A stretch of 64,000 nucleotides of DNA from assembly GCA_002707025.1 (NCBI GenBank), contig PALG01000031.1:310001-374000 (forward strand), written 5' to 3'. The position numbers and the translations under genes were made by a program. This stretch comes from Flavobacteriaceae bacterium (GTDB lineage Bacteria > Bacteroidota > Bacteroidia > Flavobacteriales > Flavobacteriaceae). The notes under the pieces are model-generated. The model was given only the letters and a program-made list of their open reading frames with translations, did not search any database and was not told the DNA's origin. This document shows positions 26,417 through 35,805 of this stretch, in pieces (the first letter of the stretch is position 1; each line of letters opens with the position of its first letter).

Positions 26417-27652
26417 CTATCTAATTTTTAAGGTCACAATGGTTATTACAGCGAGTACGATACCCACAATCCAAAAGCGGGTTACAATCTTACTTTCATG
26501 ATAGCCTTTCACTTGGTAGTGGTGGTGCAAGGGTGACATTCTAAAAATTCGACGGCCTTCACCATATTTCTTTTTGGTATACTTAAACCAGCTCACCTGC
26601 ATGACAACCGAAAGGTTTTCCATTAAGAAAATTCCGCAGAGAATAGGAATCAACCATTCTTTGCGAATAGCGATGGCGATCACTGCGATAATTCCTCCAA
26701 TGGTCAAACTTCCCGTATCCCCCATAAATACTTGCGCTGGATAGGTGTTATACCAAAGAAATCCTATCAATGCCCCTACAAAGGCCATGATAAAAATGGT
26801 AAGCTCTCCCGTATTTGGGATGTACATGATATTCAAGTAATCTGAAAAAATGACGTTTCCAGAGACCCAAGCGAAAATGGCCAAGGTTACCCCAATAATG
26901 GCAGAAGAACCTGCCGCGAGACCATCGATGCCATCGGTAAGATTGGCTCCGTTCGAAACGGCAGTAATAATAAAAATGACAATAGGAATAAAAATGATCC
27001 ATGCATATTTTTTATAATCCTCCCCCATCCAAGTGACCAATTTTTCATAATTAATTTCGTTATCCTTGACGAAGGGAAGCGTGGTCAATAAAGTTTTTTC
27101 CTCTTCATAAAAGTCTTGGGAAGCTTCTGAAGTCTGCACCAATTCCTGGGTTTCCATCACGTTGGCTTTCTCCCTTCGCACCGTGACATCGGGGTGAAAA
27201 TACATCGTGGCACCAATGATAATCCCTAATCCTACTTGCCCAAACACTTTGAATTTACCAGGAAGACCAGCTTTATCTTTTTTAAATTTTTTGATGTAAT
27301 CGTCAATAAACCCAATCACCCCCATCCAAATAGTGGTAATTAATAACATGATGACATAAATGTTTTCCAGTTTTGCAAAAAGCAATACCGGGACGATGGT
27401 CGCCAAAATGATGATAACTCCACCCATGGTTGGCGTTCCGGCTTTTTCATTTTGACCGTCCAACCCGAGGTTTCGTATGGTTTCCCCAACTTGCTTCTTT
27501 TGAAGCAGCAAAATTATTTTCTTACCATACACTGTCGCTATGACCAAGGAAAGAATCACCGCTAGTGCTGCCCTAAAAGTGATGAACCGGAATAGGCCCG
27601 CCCCAGGGATGTTGTATGTTCTTTCCAAAAAGTCGAATAAGTAATACAGCAT
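26417..27652 (-). CDS. mraY: Phospho-N-acetylmuramoyl-pentapeptide transferase
   Basis: MraY makes lipid I from UDP-MurNAc-pentapeptide and undecaprenyl phosphate. It has 411 residues and about ten membrane helices. Motifs: [19 protein letters not shown] with the catalytic Asp pair, [24 protein letters not shown] and [11 protein letters not shown]. It is about 50 residues longer than E. coli MraY because of a charged insertion (about 154-217, after [12 protein letters not shown]) in a loop that should face the periplasm. I believe this insertion is general in Bacteroidota. Confidence 0.97.
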   Translation of the reverse strand: MLYYLFDFLERTYNIPGAGLFRFITFRAALAVILSLVIATVYGKKIILLLQKKQVGETIRNLGLDGQNEKAGTPTMGGVIIILATIVPVLLFAKLENIYVIMLLITTIWMGVIGFIDDYIKKFKKDKAGLPGKFKVFGQVGLGIIIGATMYFHPDVTVRREKANVMETQELVQTSEASQDFYEEEKTLLTTLPFVKDNEINYEKLVTWMGEDYKKYAWIIFIPIVIFIITAVSNGANLTDGIDGLAAGSSAIIGVTLAIFAWVSGNVIFSDYLNIMYIPNTGELTIFIMAFVGALIGFLWYNTYPAQVFMGDTGSLTIGGIIAVIAIAIRKEWLIPILCGIFLMENLSVVMQVSWFKYTKKKYGEGRRIFRMSPLHHHYQVKGYHESKIVTRFWIVGIVLAVITIVTLKIR

Positions 27653-27654
27653 AT

Positions 27655-29118
27655 TTATTTTTCTAAGTGGGTTAGCATTTCGTTTACGATTTTAAAATCA
27701 TCAAAGTCCTTTCGCTCTCCTTTAATTTCCTGATAGGTTTCATGTCCTTTTCCCGCAATAAGAATAATATCCCCTTCGGAAGCCAATAAACAGGCTGTTT
27801 TTATGGCTTGTTTTCTATCGGTTACTGAAGTGGTTTTCTTGAAATGCTCTGCCGGCACCCCTTTTTCAATTTGAGCGATAATGGCATCGGGATCTTCGTT
27901 CCGCGGATTGTCACTGGTAAATATTACTTTGGTACTTAAACTGGCTGCGATTTGCCCCATCTTGGGGCGTTTCTCTGCATCCCGATTGCCGCCACAACCT
28001 ACTACCGTAATCAACGCTTCATTCCCCGTACGGATAGCGTTGATGGTTTCCAAAATATTCTTCAAAGCATCAGGTGTATGGGCATAATCGACAATGGCAG
28101 TGATTTTGCCTTTTGAAATGGTATACTGAAACCTTCCGTTCACGCTTTCCAAAGTGCTCATTAACTGAAGGGTCTCCATAGTTTCCAGCCCCAACAAATC
28201 GGCCGTAGCATAAATGGCCAATAAATTATAGGCATTGAAATTTCCAATAAGTTTTACCCATAACTCGTGAGAATCAATCTTCAGCAACAAACCCGTAAAC
28301 TGATTTTCGAGAATCTGGGCTTTGTAATCGGCATAATTCTGCAAGCCATAGCTAAGCTTCCTTGCTTGGGTATTTTGCAACATCACCGAACCATTTTTAT
28401 CGTCAACATTGGTAAGGGCGAAAGCCGATTTCGGCAATTGATCGAAAAAGGATTTTTTCACATCCCTGTATTCTTTAAAAGAGCTGTGATAATCTAAATG
28501 ATCATGGGAAAGATTCGTAAAAATACCTCCTTGAAAATGCAATCCTTCCGTTCTTTTTTGATGGATGCCATGCGAACTCACTTCCATAAAGCAATATTCC
28601 ACTCCAGCCTGCACCATTTTGGCTAAATAATTGTTGATAGTCAAGGAGTCTGGTGTGGTATGGGTTGCAGGATATTCTTTAGCGCCAATCATTACTTTCA
28701 CCGTGGAAAGTAGCCCCACCTCAAAACCAGCCTTGGTAAACAGTTGATAAAGCAACGTTGCAATAGTGGTCTTTCCATTGGTTCCCGTGACTCCTACTAA
28801 TTTTATCGCTTCCGAAGGGTTTTCATGGAAATTGGCTGCCATATAAGCCAAAGCTCTTTGCGAATCGGTTACTTGCACATAGGTAATACCATTGATTATG
28901 GTTTCCGGAAGCGTTTCACACACAATGGCAATTGCCCCTTGATCTGCTGCATTTTTGATATACTCATGCCCATCTGAAACAGTTCCTTTAATCGCTACAA
29001 ACACATCGTTCAAACCTACGTTACGGGAATCGAATTCAATATTCGAAATTGCTACCGAAGTATTTCCCACCACTTTTTCAAGATTCACTCGATACAATAT
29101 GTCTTTTAATACAATCAC
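27655..29118 (-). CDS. murE: UDP-MurNAc-tripeptide synthetase, meso-diaminopimelate type
   Basis: MurE adds the third residue of the wall peptide. It has 487 residues. The ATP loop is [18 protein letters not shown] (about 109-126), with [15 protein letters not shown] and [18 protein letters not shown] in the middle. The specificity loop reads SDNPRNEDP: the DNPR form means meso-diaminopimelate rather than lysine, as expected for a Gram-negative wall. It overlaps ftsI by 4 bases and precedes mraY by 2. Confidence 0.97.
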   Translation of the reverse strand: MIVLKDILYRVNLEKVVGNTSVAISNIEFDSRNVGLNDVFVAIKGTVSDGHEYIKNAADQGAIAIVCETLPETIINGITYVQVTDSQRALAYMAANFHENPSEAIKLVGVTGTNGKTTIATLLYQLFTKAGFEVGLLSTVKVMIGAKEYPATHTTPDSLTINNYLAKMVQAGVEYCFMEVSSHGIHQKRTEGLHFQGGIFTNLSHDHLDYHSSFKEYRDVKKSFFDQLPKSAFALTNVDDKNGSVMLQNTQARKLSYGLQNYADYKAQILENQFTGLLLKIDSHELWVKLIGNFNAYNLLAIYATADLLGLETMETLQLMSTLESVNGRFQYTISKGKITAIVDYAHTPDALKNILETINAIRTGNEALITVVGCGGNRDAEKRPKMGQIAASLSTKVIFTSDNPRNEDPDAIIAQIEKGVPAEHFKKTTSVTDRKQAIKTACLLASEGDIILIAGKGHETYQEIKGERKDFDDFKIVNEMLTHLEK

Positions 29119-31109
29119 GATAATTTCAGTGTAATTTTTTGTCCCCTTTTCAATGTTTCCCCAGAAGCAATAGACTGTTTCACCACAGTTCCATTGCCTT
29201 CAGAAATCACTTTAAGCCCCATATTCTCCAGTAAGGAAATCGCGTCCATCCCAGACATTCCCACCACATTAGGTATTTTATTACCTCCTTTTTGGGCCTT
29301 GGCGTAATACGCTTTAAAGTCTTCAGAAATTAATTTCCCTTCGGGATTTCCGTCTTTTACCTCATCGATCAAAGGACTATCTGTAAAAATCTTTTGAGCA
29401 ATTCGCTTAAACACAGGCCCCGTAACATCGGCACCGTAGTATCCTTTTTTGGTACTGGGTTTATGAATTACAACAATGCAGGAATATTTTGGATTTTCAG
29501 CTGGGAAATAACCCGCAAAAGAGGAAATGTACTTTCGGTCCTTTTCCCAACCCGGAAGCCAATATTCGGTACGGGCCGTTCCTGTTTTTCCCGCCATGGA
29601 AAAATTTTCGGAATAGAGCTTTTGACCTGTTCCGCGAATCACAATGTTTTTAAGAATGTCCCGTACTTTTGCTAAGGTTTCGTCGGAACAGATTTTAGGG
29701 TTAACCACTTCCGTTTCGAAAGATTCCACCTCCTGATTCATTTTCCGGATTTCCTTTATAAATCGCGGTTTTACCATCACACCATTATTTGCAATGGCAT
29801 TATAGAAACTTAAGGTTTGTAAAGGTGTCATCTCCAAGTTATAGCCATACGCCATAGAAGGCAATGCATTTCGGGACCATAACTTGTGACCTGGTTCTGG
29901 AATGGAAGGTATTCCCTCTCCTTCAATAGGAATTCCTATTTTTTCATTAAGGTGCCAGTCTTTTAAATATTTGATAAATCGTTCGGGCTTATCGGCATAG
30001 TGATCGTCAATCAAGGAAGCCAACCCAATATTGGAGGAAACCTCCAAGGCTTTTGCCGCCGAAATCTTTCCGTGCCCCTTGGTGTCGGTGATCATTCTTC
30101 CGTAGAAAGCTTTGCTCCCCAACTTGGTATCCACCACAGTAGCCGTATCAATTACCTTGTCTTCCAAAGCAGCCGTAAAAGCCACTACCTTAAACGTAGA
30201 TCCTGGCTCATGGCTCTCTCCTACTGCGTAGTTTAATTTTTCATAATAACGCCCCGAACTGGTTCGCCCTAAATTGGAAACTGCTTTTATTTCACCTGTT
30301 TTCACCTCCATGACAATCACACTCCCATGATCGGCTTCATAATATTCCATTTGCTTTAATAATGCATGGTGTGCGATATCCTGAATGTTTACATTAATGG
30401 TCGTCACAATATCAAAACCATCCTGTGGCTCAATCTCATTTTCATCAGATACCGGTTTCCACTGCCCTTGTGCAATTTTTTGCTTTAAACGCCTTCCGTT
30501 CTTTCCTTTCAGAAAATCATCAAAAGCCCCTTCAAACCCTACTTCGTACACTCCTGGGTTGTCACGTCTTTGGTTACCCACCAATCGTTCGCCAATCTTT
30601 CCCAACGGGTGTTCGCGCACCGTTTTCTGCTCTACAATTATTCCGCCGCGATACGGCCCTTTATTGAACAGGGGCATGCTTTTTACGCGTATATAGTCTG
30701 AATACCCCAACCCTTTCGCCACCAATAAGTAGCGGTTTTTATTGGAACGTGCCTTTCTGAAAACATTTTGGTAATAGGAAGCAGGTTTGTGAAACATTTT
30801 TCCCAAGGCTTCGGAAAGCGGCACTAAATTTTTCTTGAAATCTTCTGAAGTAACCGTCACCGCATCAAAACGTATGTCGTATTTAGGAACTGAGGTAGCC
30901 AATAAACTGCCGTCGTCTGCATAGACATTTCCGCGATTGGCGGCAATGGTAAAATTTTTGGTGGTATTTTCATGGGCCAGTTGACGGTATTTATCGCCTT
31001 CCACAAACTGAATACTCACCAATTTAAACAGGATCAACCCCGCGAAGATGAACATACCTCCGGCGACAAAGTAGAAACGGTTTAATATGTTCTTTTCGGT
31101 TACCGGCAC
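29115..31109 (-). CDS. ftsI: Division-specific penicillin-binding protein (class B transpeptidase)
   Basis: This monofunctional transpeptidase cross-links septal wall with FtsW. It has 664 residues: one membrane helix (about 13-34), N-terminal pedestal domain, then a transpeptidase domain with GSTFK (catalytic Ser near 303), SSN (EVSSNIGLASL) and KTGTAR. A C-terminal PASTA domain occupies about 605-664 (IPNVVGMSGMDAISLLENMGL). PASTA is absent from E. coli FtsI but common in Bacteroidota. Confidence 0.95.
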   Translation of the reverse strand: MPVTEKNILNRFYFVAGGMFIFAGLILFKLVSIQFVEGDKYRQLAHENTTKNFTIAANRGNVYADDGSLLATSVPKYDIRFDAVTVTSEDFKKNLVPLSEALGKMFHKPASYYQNVFRKARSNKNRYLLVAKGLGYSDYIRVKSMPLFNKGPYRGGIIVEQKTVREHPLGKIGERLVGNQRRDNPGVYEVGFEGAFDDFLKGKNGRRLKQKIAQGQWKPVSDENEIEPQDGFDIVTTINVNIQDIAHHALLKQMEYYEADHGSVIVMEVKTGEIKAVSNLGRTSSGRYYEKLNYAVGESHEPGSTFKVVAFTAALEDKVIDTATVVDTKLGSKAFYGRMITDTKGHGKISAAKALEVSSNIGLASLIDDHYADKPERFIKYLKDWHLNEKIGIPIEGEGIPSIPEPGHKLWSRNALPSMAYGYNLEMTPLQTLSFYNAIANNGVMVKPRFIKEIRKMNQEVESFETEVVNPKICSDETLAKVRDILKNIVIRGTGQKLYSENFSMAGKTGTARTEYWLPGWEKDRKYISSFAGYFPAENPKYSCIVVIHKPSTKKGYYGADVTGPVFKRIAQKIFTDSPLIDEVKDGNPEGKLISEDFKAYYAKAQKGGNKIPNVVGMSGMDAISLLENMGLKVISEGNGTVVKQSIASGETLKRGQKITLKLS

Positions 31110-31110
31110 T

Positions 31111-31428
31111 TTATTCGCTTTTTTTGATAATCACTTTTTGCGGTGGAATCTCGGAAGGGAACAACCCACGATTTTCCATGGCTTTAATAATTTTAGTTTC
31201 CATTTTGGACTGCATCAATTGCATCCGCACATCGACATATTCACTTTTTAGTTCTTTCACCTCATTGCTTAGCCGTGCAATTTCATGAACTTTTTTATCG
31301 GCCTGATGCGAACTGGCAATCATGATGATGGCCAACAACGAAAGAAAAATGATGAACCGCCAATTCTTGAAAGCATCATCGCTTACCAAAAACTTTCCTT
31401 TCACGATATCGTAAAAACTTTTCTTCAT
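31111..31428 (-). CDS. ftsL: FtsL-like divisome protein
   Basis: The protein has 105 residues with a cytoplasmic N-terminus of about 22 residues, one membrane helix (about 23-42, WRFIIFLSLLAIIMIASS) and a periplasmic coiled coil (VHEIARLSNEVKELKSEYVDVRMQLMQ). Topology, size and position between rsmH and ftsI fit FtsL, which bridges FtsQ and the FtsWI synthase. Sequence alone would not prove it. It is 1 base from both neighbours. Confidence 0.85.
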   Translation of the reverse strand: MKKSFYDIVKGKFLVSDDAFKNWRFIIFLSLLAIIMIASSHQADKKVHEIARLSNEVKELKSEYVDVRMQLMQSKMETKIIKAMENRGLFPSEIPPQKVIIKKSE

Positions 31429-32325
31429 TTATATTTTTTCAGCAATTCGAAGTTTGGCACTTCGCGCCCTATTATTTTGTGCTATTTCAGCTTCAGACGG
31501 AATGATAAATTTTCCAACAGGTTTAAAAGGGACCTCCACCCGACCAAACACATCTTTTTCCGGCTCTCCTTCAAATAGTCCATTCCGCATAAAACGCTTC
31601 ACCAAACGGTCTTCCAAAGAATGATAGGAAATCAAACTTAAGCGCCCTCCTACGGTTAAGACCTCCGAAGTCTGCATCAAAAACTCCTTCAACACTTCCA
31701 GTTCTTGATTCACCTCAATCCTAATAGCCTGAAAGATCTGCGCCAGTATTTTGTTTTCCTTGTTTCGGGGTATGAATCGCGCCAACACTTGCTTCAACTC
31801 TTCACTGGAAGTGATGGGCTTTTTAACCCGATGCTCGACCATAAGCCTTGCCATCCCAGCCGCAGCCCGTAATTCTCCGTATTTGGAAAGAATTCTCCGC
31901 AATTCCTTTTCGTCATATTCATTGACTACTTGGTATGCCGAAAGTGGGCTCTCCTGATTCATTCGCATGTCTAATTGTGCATCAAACCGAATAGAAAATC
32001 CACGCTCTGGCGCATCGAACTGATGCGAGGAAACCCCAAAATCACCTAATATTCCATCTATTTCGGTGTGTCCATAAAAACGGAGAAATCGTTTGAGGTA
32101 CCTAAAATTTTCATTGATGAGCGTAAAGCGTGGATCATCGATAGCATTTTTAAGAGCGTCTTTATCTTGATCGAAAGCCAACAGCTTTCCGTGATCCCCT
32201 AAGTGTTTTAAAATTTCCCGGGAGTGCCCGCCGCCGCCAAAGGTAACATCCACATAAACGCCATTGGGCTGGATGTTAAGACCTGCCACGGTCTCTTTAA
32301 GCAAAACCGGATTATGATATTCCAT
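31429..32325 (-). CDS. rsmH: 16S rRNA (cytosine-1402-N4)-methyltransferase
   Basis: RsmH (MraW) methylates C1402 in the decoding centre using SAM. It has 298 residues. The SAM motif is YVDVTFGGGGHSREIL (about 24-39), followed by AFDQDKDAL. GILGDFGVSSHQFDAPERGFSIRFDAQLDMRM and SYHSLEDRLVKRFM are hallmarks of the family. It overlaps mraZ by 14 bases. Confidence 0.97.
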   Translation of the reverse strand: MEYHNPVLLKETVAGLNIQPNGVYVDVTFGGGGHSREILKHLGDHGKLLAFDQDKDALKNAIDDPRFTLINENFRYLKRFLRFYGHTEIDGILGDFGVSSHQFDAPERGFSIRFDAQLDMRMNQESPLSAYQVVNEYDEKELRRILSKYGELRAAAGMARLMVEHRVKKPITSSEELKQVLARFIPRNKENKILAQIFQAIRIEVNQELEVLKEFLMQTSEVLTVGGRLSLISYHSLEDRLVKRFMRNGLFEGEPEKDVFGRVEVPFKPVGKFIIPSEAEIAQNNRARSAKLRIAEKI

Positions 32326-32785
32326 CCTCTATTTCATTGGCACCACCCATGACTTCCTCTGCCAAATCGGCAAAGTCGTCGGCAGCATCATCGATCGCTT
32401 TTTCATATTTTTCTTTGTCCCAGATTTCCACGATGTTAATCGCGGAAGAGACCACAATTTCTTTTTCAATTCCTGCAAAGGCCATTAAATCCCTAGGAAT
32501 GTTCAACCTTCCCGCAGCATCCATCTCTACAGTTCTCACTCCTGCGGTAAAACGACGAATGAAATCGTTGTTCTTTCTACTGAAGCGATTTAAAGCACTT
32601 ACTTTTTGCATTAATTTTTGCCATTCTTCCATCGGGTACAATTCCAAGCAAGACTGAAAGACCGCCCTTTTGATCACAAAACCAGAAGCCGCCACCGGCG
32701 CCAATTGTTTTTTTAAATCGGACGGAATCATCACTCTTCCCTTCGTGTCTGCCTTACAATTGTATGTCCCTATGAGATTTAGCAT
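32312..32785 (-). CDS. mraZ: Transcriptional regulator MraZ
   Basis: MraZ is a double SpoVT/AbrB-like DNA-binding protein that controls the dcw cluster and forms a ring. ATG 32785 (MLNLIGTYNCKADTKGRVMIPSDLKK) gives 157 residues, close to the usual length. The frame is open for 20 more codons, but that part lies next to the promoter and does not resemble MraZ. The two half domains contain DTKGRVMIPSDL and DAAGRLNIPRDL, the paired loops with the conserved Gly-Arg that read DNA. Its presumed operator lies 46 bases upstream. Confidence 0.94.
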   Translation of the reverse strand: MLNLIGTYNCKADTKGRVMIPSDLKKQLAPVAASGFVIKRAVFQSCLELYPMEEWQKLMQKVSALNRFSRKNNDFIRRFTAGVRTVEMDAAGRLNIPRDLMAFAGIEKEIVVSSAINIVEIWDKEKYEKAIDDAADDFADLAEEVMGGANEIEDGIS

Positions 32786-32812
32786 TCTTGCCTTTTCACT
32801 TACTATTGGAAT

Positions 32813-32820
32813 CAAATATA
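32813..32820 (-). promoter_or_regulatory. -7 promoter element of the dcw cluster
   Basis: On the minus strand this reads TATATTTG, a perfect TAnnTTTG match, 27 bases before the mraZ ATG. Confidence 0.7.
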
Positions 32821-32830
32821 AATGAATTTT

Positions 32831-32860
32831 ACCACTTTTTACCACTTTTTACCACTTTGT
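32831..32860 (-). promoter_or_regulatory. Three MraZ-type binding boxes
   Basis: Read on the minus strand, AAAGTGG occurs three times with exact 10-base period (TAA spacers between boxes). Three direct repeats with this period are the known form of MraZ operators: TGGGN boxes in E. coli and, as I recall, AAAGTG(T/G) boxes in Mollicutes. The boxes begin 10 bases upstream of the -7 element and cover the -33 region, so binding should block RNA polymerase. Confidence 0.78.
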
Positions 32861-32997
32861 TGATAAGTTTTCCCACCACCAGAACCAAATACCAAGGTTA
32901 AGAAGTTATCCCTTCTGATTTTCAATGGGTTATTTAAAAGAATAGGTTTGAAGTTTTCAACAGAAAAAAGAGACCTTAGGTTTCTGTAAAATTTGCT

Positions 32998-33005
32998 TAC
33001 TTTTG
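32998..33005 (+). promoter_or_regulatory. -7 promoter element for the hydrolase gene
   Basis: TACTTTTG matches TAnnTTTG perfectly, 21 bases before ATG 33027. It excludes the in-frame TTG at 33003, which lies inside it. Confidence 0.6.
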
Positions 33006-33026
33006 TGTTTAGTTTTAATAAACCGT

Positions 33027-33791
33027 ATGGCCTATCCGCTAAAAAAAGAAGGAAAGTATACCTATTTGGAAATCGGCGAAGGAACGCCCATTATCATCAT
33101 GCACGGACTTATGGGAGGTTTGAGCAATTTTGATGGGGTAGTCGATTTTTTTCCAGAAAAAGGGTATAAAGTAGTGATTCCCGAACTACCCATTTATAGC
33201 ATGCCTATCTTAAAAACCAATGTAAAGAACATTGCTAATTTTGTGGCAAAGTTCATCGACCACAAAGGGTACGACCAAGTTATTTTACTTGGAAACTCTC
33301 TAGGAGGCCACATTGGCTTAATGGTCACTAAACTTTTTCCTGAAAAAGTGAAAGCCTTAGTCATCACGGGAAGCTCTGGTCTTTACGAAAGTGCTATGGG
33401 CGAAACCTATCCAAAACGTGGGGACTACGAATATATTAAGCAAAAAGCGGAAAATGTGTTTTACGACCCTTCCGTTGCAAGTAAAGAAATAGTTGATGAG
33501 GTCTATGCCAGTGTCAACGACCGCAACAAACTCATTCGTACGCTTTCTATCGCAAAAAGTGCCATTCGCCATAACATGGCAAAAGACCTTCCGCATATGA
33601 AAAACCCCACCTGTATTATTTGGGGTAAAAATGATACCGTTACCCCTCCCGAGGTAGCAGATGAGTTTCACGAATTGCTTCCAGATTCCGATCTTTTCTG
33701 GATTGACAAATGCGGACATGCAGCGATGATGGAACATCCCGACACTTTTAATGAAATTCTCTACAGCTGGTTACAAGATAGAGGATATTAA
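33027..33791 (+). CDS. Alpha/beta hydrolase
   Basis: The protein has 254 residues and no signal peptide. It shows the alpha/beta-hydrolase set: oxyanion HGLMGG near residue 26, nucleophile elbow GNSLGG with Ser91, acid in WGKNDTVTPPEVAD, and His in CGHAAMMEHPDTF near the C-terminus. The substrate cannot be told from sequence. Esterase or meta-cleavage-type activity is possible. engB begins 10 bases later, so they may be co-transcribed. It is divergent from the dcw cluster. Confidence 0.88.
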   Translation: MAYPLKKEGKYTYLEIGEGTPIIIMHGLMGGLSNFDGVVDFFPEKGYKVVIPELPIYSMPILKTNVKNIANFVAKFIDHKGYDQVILLGNSLGGHIGLMVTKLFPEKVKALVITGSSGLYESAMGETYPKRGDYEYIKQKAENVFYDPSVASKEIVDEVYASVNDRNKLIRTLSIAKSAIRHNMAKDLPHMKNPTCIIWGKNDTVTPPEVADEFHELLPDSDLFWIDKCGHAAMMEHPDTFNEILYSWLQDRGY

Positions 33792-33801
33792 TCTCTAGTT
33801 T

Positions 33802-34413
33802 ATGAAGATTTCTTCAGCAGAATTCGTAATGAGCAATAGTGATGTTGCCAAATGCCCCAATACGCATATTCCAGAATATGCTTTTATAGGACGTTCCAAT
33901 GTAGGAAAGTCTTCCCTTATCAACATGTTGATGCAGCGAAAAAGTTTGGCTAAAACCAGTGGAAAGCCTGGTAAAACCCAACTTATCAATCATTTTTTAA
34001 TCAATAAGAATTGGCATCTAGTGGATTTGCCCGGCTATGGTTATGCACGGGTATCGAAAAAAGACAAAAAAACCTTTCAGAAATTCATTACCCAATACTT
34101 CTCCAAAAGGCAGCAATTGGTTTTAGGTTTTGTATTGATTGATTGTCGACATGAACCCCAGCCCATTGATTTGGAATTTATGCAATGGCTAGGCGAAAAC
34201 CAACTGCCTTTCCACATTATTTTTACTAAAGCCGACAAGTTGAAACCCCAAGCATTAGAGCGAAACATCCAGGCTTACAAAGCTAAAATGTTGGAATTTT
34301 GGGAAGAAATGCCTGCCTATTTTATCACCTCAGCTTCCAACAATACAGGGCGCGAAGAGGTTTTGGAATATATCGATCAATTGAATCAGCAATTAAACGC
34401 TGAAGGATTTTAA
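33802..34413 (+). CDS. engB: Ribosome biogenesis GTPase YsxC/EngB
   Basis: This is a GTPase needed for late assembly of the large ribosomal subunit. It has 203 residues with all five G motifs: GRSNVGKSSLIN (G1), GKTQLINHF (G2 Thr), DLPGYGYARV (G3), FTKADKL (G4) and TSASNNTG (G5). It ends exactly where the convergent gldC ends, with no base between the stop codons. Confidence 0.95.
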   Translation: MKISSAEFVMSNSDVAKCPNTHIPEYAFIGRSNVGKSSLINMLMQRKSLAKTSGKPGKTQLINHFLINKNWHLVDLPGYGYARVSKKDKKTFQKFITQYFSKRQQLVLGFVLIDCRHEPQPIDLEFMQWLGENQLPFHIIFTKADKLKPQALERNIQAYKAKMLEFWEEMPAYFITSASNNTGREEVLEYIDQLNQQLNAEGF

Positions 34414-34746
34414 CTACTTTTTTAACTCTAGTTTTTCAGCAAAATAATCACAGAAATCCCTCATGGTCGCGCTCATTTTATCATCTCCCGTGGCACGTTG
34501 GTAGGTGTTGGTCATAGCTGTAAGGGTCTGGTGAAAGAATACTTTCATTTCATCCAAAGGCATGTCCTTGGTCCACAAATCGATACGAAGGGCCTCTTGG
34601 GCTTTATGGTCCCAAACCGAAAGCAACATGGCTTTGGTTTCCATATTTTCTACGCCACCATCGGGGGCCGTCCAATGTAGTTTTTCAGGAATTCGATTTT
34701 CATCCATTCCTACGGTTAACTTTATTTCTGAAGTTACTTTACTCAT
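34414..34746 (-). CDS. gldC: Gliding motility protein GldC
   Basis: The protein has 110 residues and no signal peptide, matching GldC of Flavobacterium closely: PEKLHWTAPDGGVENMETKAMLLSVWD, then DLWTKDMPLDEMKVFFHQTL and MRDFCDYFAEKLELKK. Its exact biochemical role in gliding and T9SS is unclear. It overlaps gldB by 4 bases, the same gene pair as in F. johnsoniae. Confidence 0.93.
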   Translation of the reverse strand: MSKVTSEIKLTVGMDENRIPEKLHWTAPDGGVENMETKAMLLSVWDHKAQEALRIDLWTKDMPLDEMKVFFHQTLTAMTNTYQRATGDDKMSATMRDFCDYFAEKLELKK

Positions 34747-35723
34747 TTTTTAGGTTTGTAATTAGCATTTTTATAAATCTCATCGGCGCTCTTGCTTAGT
34801 AATTGAGACACCGAAACTGGGTTTTTATCCATATACGAACGCACCATTTGCCAACCCATCCAACGCCCAATCATCCCCGGAGAGTCATTATCTATCGATA
34901 AATTAAATTTTGAAAAGGGAGCTGGGACAATAAACCGCAAGGGAAGCTTTGGGTTGGTACTGAACAACAATTCGTTTTCGATAAAATATTGCCAAATCTC
35001 TACTTCGTTATCTTTGGCCCACTGCAGTTCTTCTGGGGTATAGCCAATCTTTTCTGAATCCGTAACATTTGGCAACCATAAATCTTTTAAATAAAGCTCT
35101 TTTCCGTAATACACCATTTGCGCAAGTAACGACCGATCATTGGGAGGCGGTATAAACTTATGTGCATATACGGCAGCTACGTCTGGAAATACCTGACTTT
35201 CCTTTAAGTTCTTGGAAATATACTTTGAAATACCCTCATAAAAGGGATGTGAACTTCCCAAGTAGTTGTCCAATTCAATAATTAGGATACTATCTGTAGC
35301 AATCACCCTTGTTTTATAATCCACATCTGAAGTTGTGGTAAATACTTTAGGGGTTTCAAATTCAGGAAAATAATACGTTATATGCTGAAAAAGGGAATGC
35401 AAGCCATCTTCTAAAGTCGTTTTATCGGGAAACTGCCCCAAAACCGCTTCATTTAGCTGTTGCTGAAGCGTATCCCGTAGTTTAAATTCCCAAAGACTAT
35501 CCGGATATTGCTCGGGGAAAAACTGGGGATAGGTGTTTTTTAGTTGTGGGAGATCTTCTACTGAAGCATTTGCAAAATCCTTGTCAAATCGATGTATTTC
35601 AACAGTTATGGGAATCTTTTCTATCTCGGCTGCTACTTTCGATTTAGAATCACAAGACAACACCAATAAAACTAAGGCAAAAACCCCAAAAAGAGTCGTT
35701 GTAATGGCTTTCATTTGATTCAT
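34743..35723 (-). CDS. gldB: Gliding motility lipoprotein GldB
   Basis: GldB is an essential lipoprotein of the gliding and T9SS machinery. From ATG 35723 it has 326 residues, or 323 from ATG 35714. A TTG at 35738 is also in frame but less likely. The signal peptide ends LLVLSC with the lipidated Cys near residue 24. The body contains IHRFDKDFA, TYPQFFPEQYPDSLW and a C-terminal PGMIGRWMGWQMVRSYMDKN, which match GldB (also seen as a zinc-protease-like fold without clear catalytic motif). gldC follows with a 4-base overlap. nadE is divergent. Confidence 0.93.
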   Translation of the reverse strand: MNQMKAITTTLFGVFALVLLVLSCDSKSKVAAEIEKIPITVEIHRFDKDFANASVEDLPQLKNTYPQFFPEQYPDSLWEFKLRDTLQQQLNEAVLGQFPDKTTLEDGLHSLFQHITYYFPEFETPKVFTTTSDVDYKTRVIATDSILIIELDNYLGSSHPFYEGISKYISKNLKESQVFPDVAAVYAHKFIPPPNDRSLLAQMVYYGKELYLKDLWLPNVTDSEKIGYTPEELQWAKDNEVEIWQYFIENELLFSTNPKLPLRFIVPAPFSKFNLSIDNDSPGMIGRWMGWQMVRSYMDKNPVSVSQLLSKSADEIYKNANYKPKK

Positions 35724-35756
35724 AACGATATTCCGCAAATTAAATTTTGTTTTCCC

Positions 35757-35764
35757 TATTTTTG
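35757..35764 (+). promoter_or_regulatory. -7 promoter element for nadE
   Basis: TATTTTTG matches TAnnTTTG perfectly, 41 bases before the nadE ATG. Confidence 0.6.
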
Positions 35765-35805
35765 TGTGGCAAAGGTATCATTAATCTTCTATAAAATTGC
35801 GTAAA

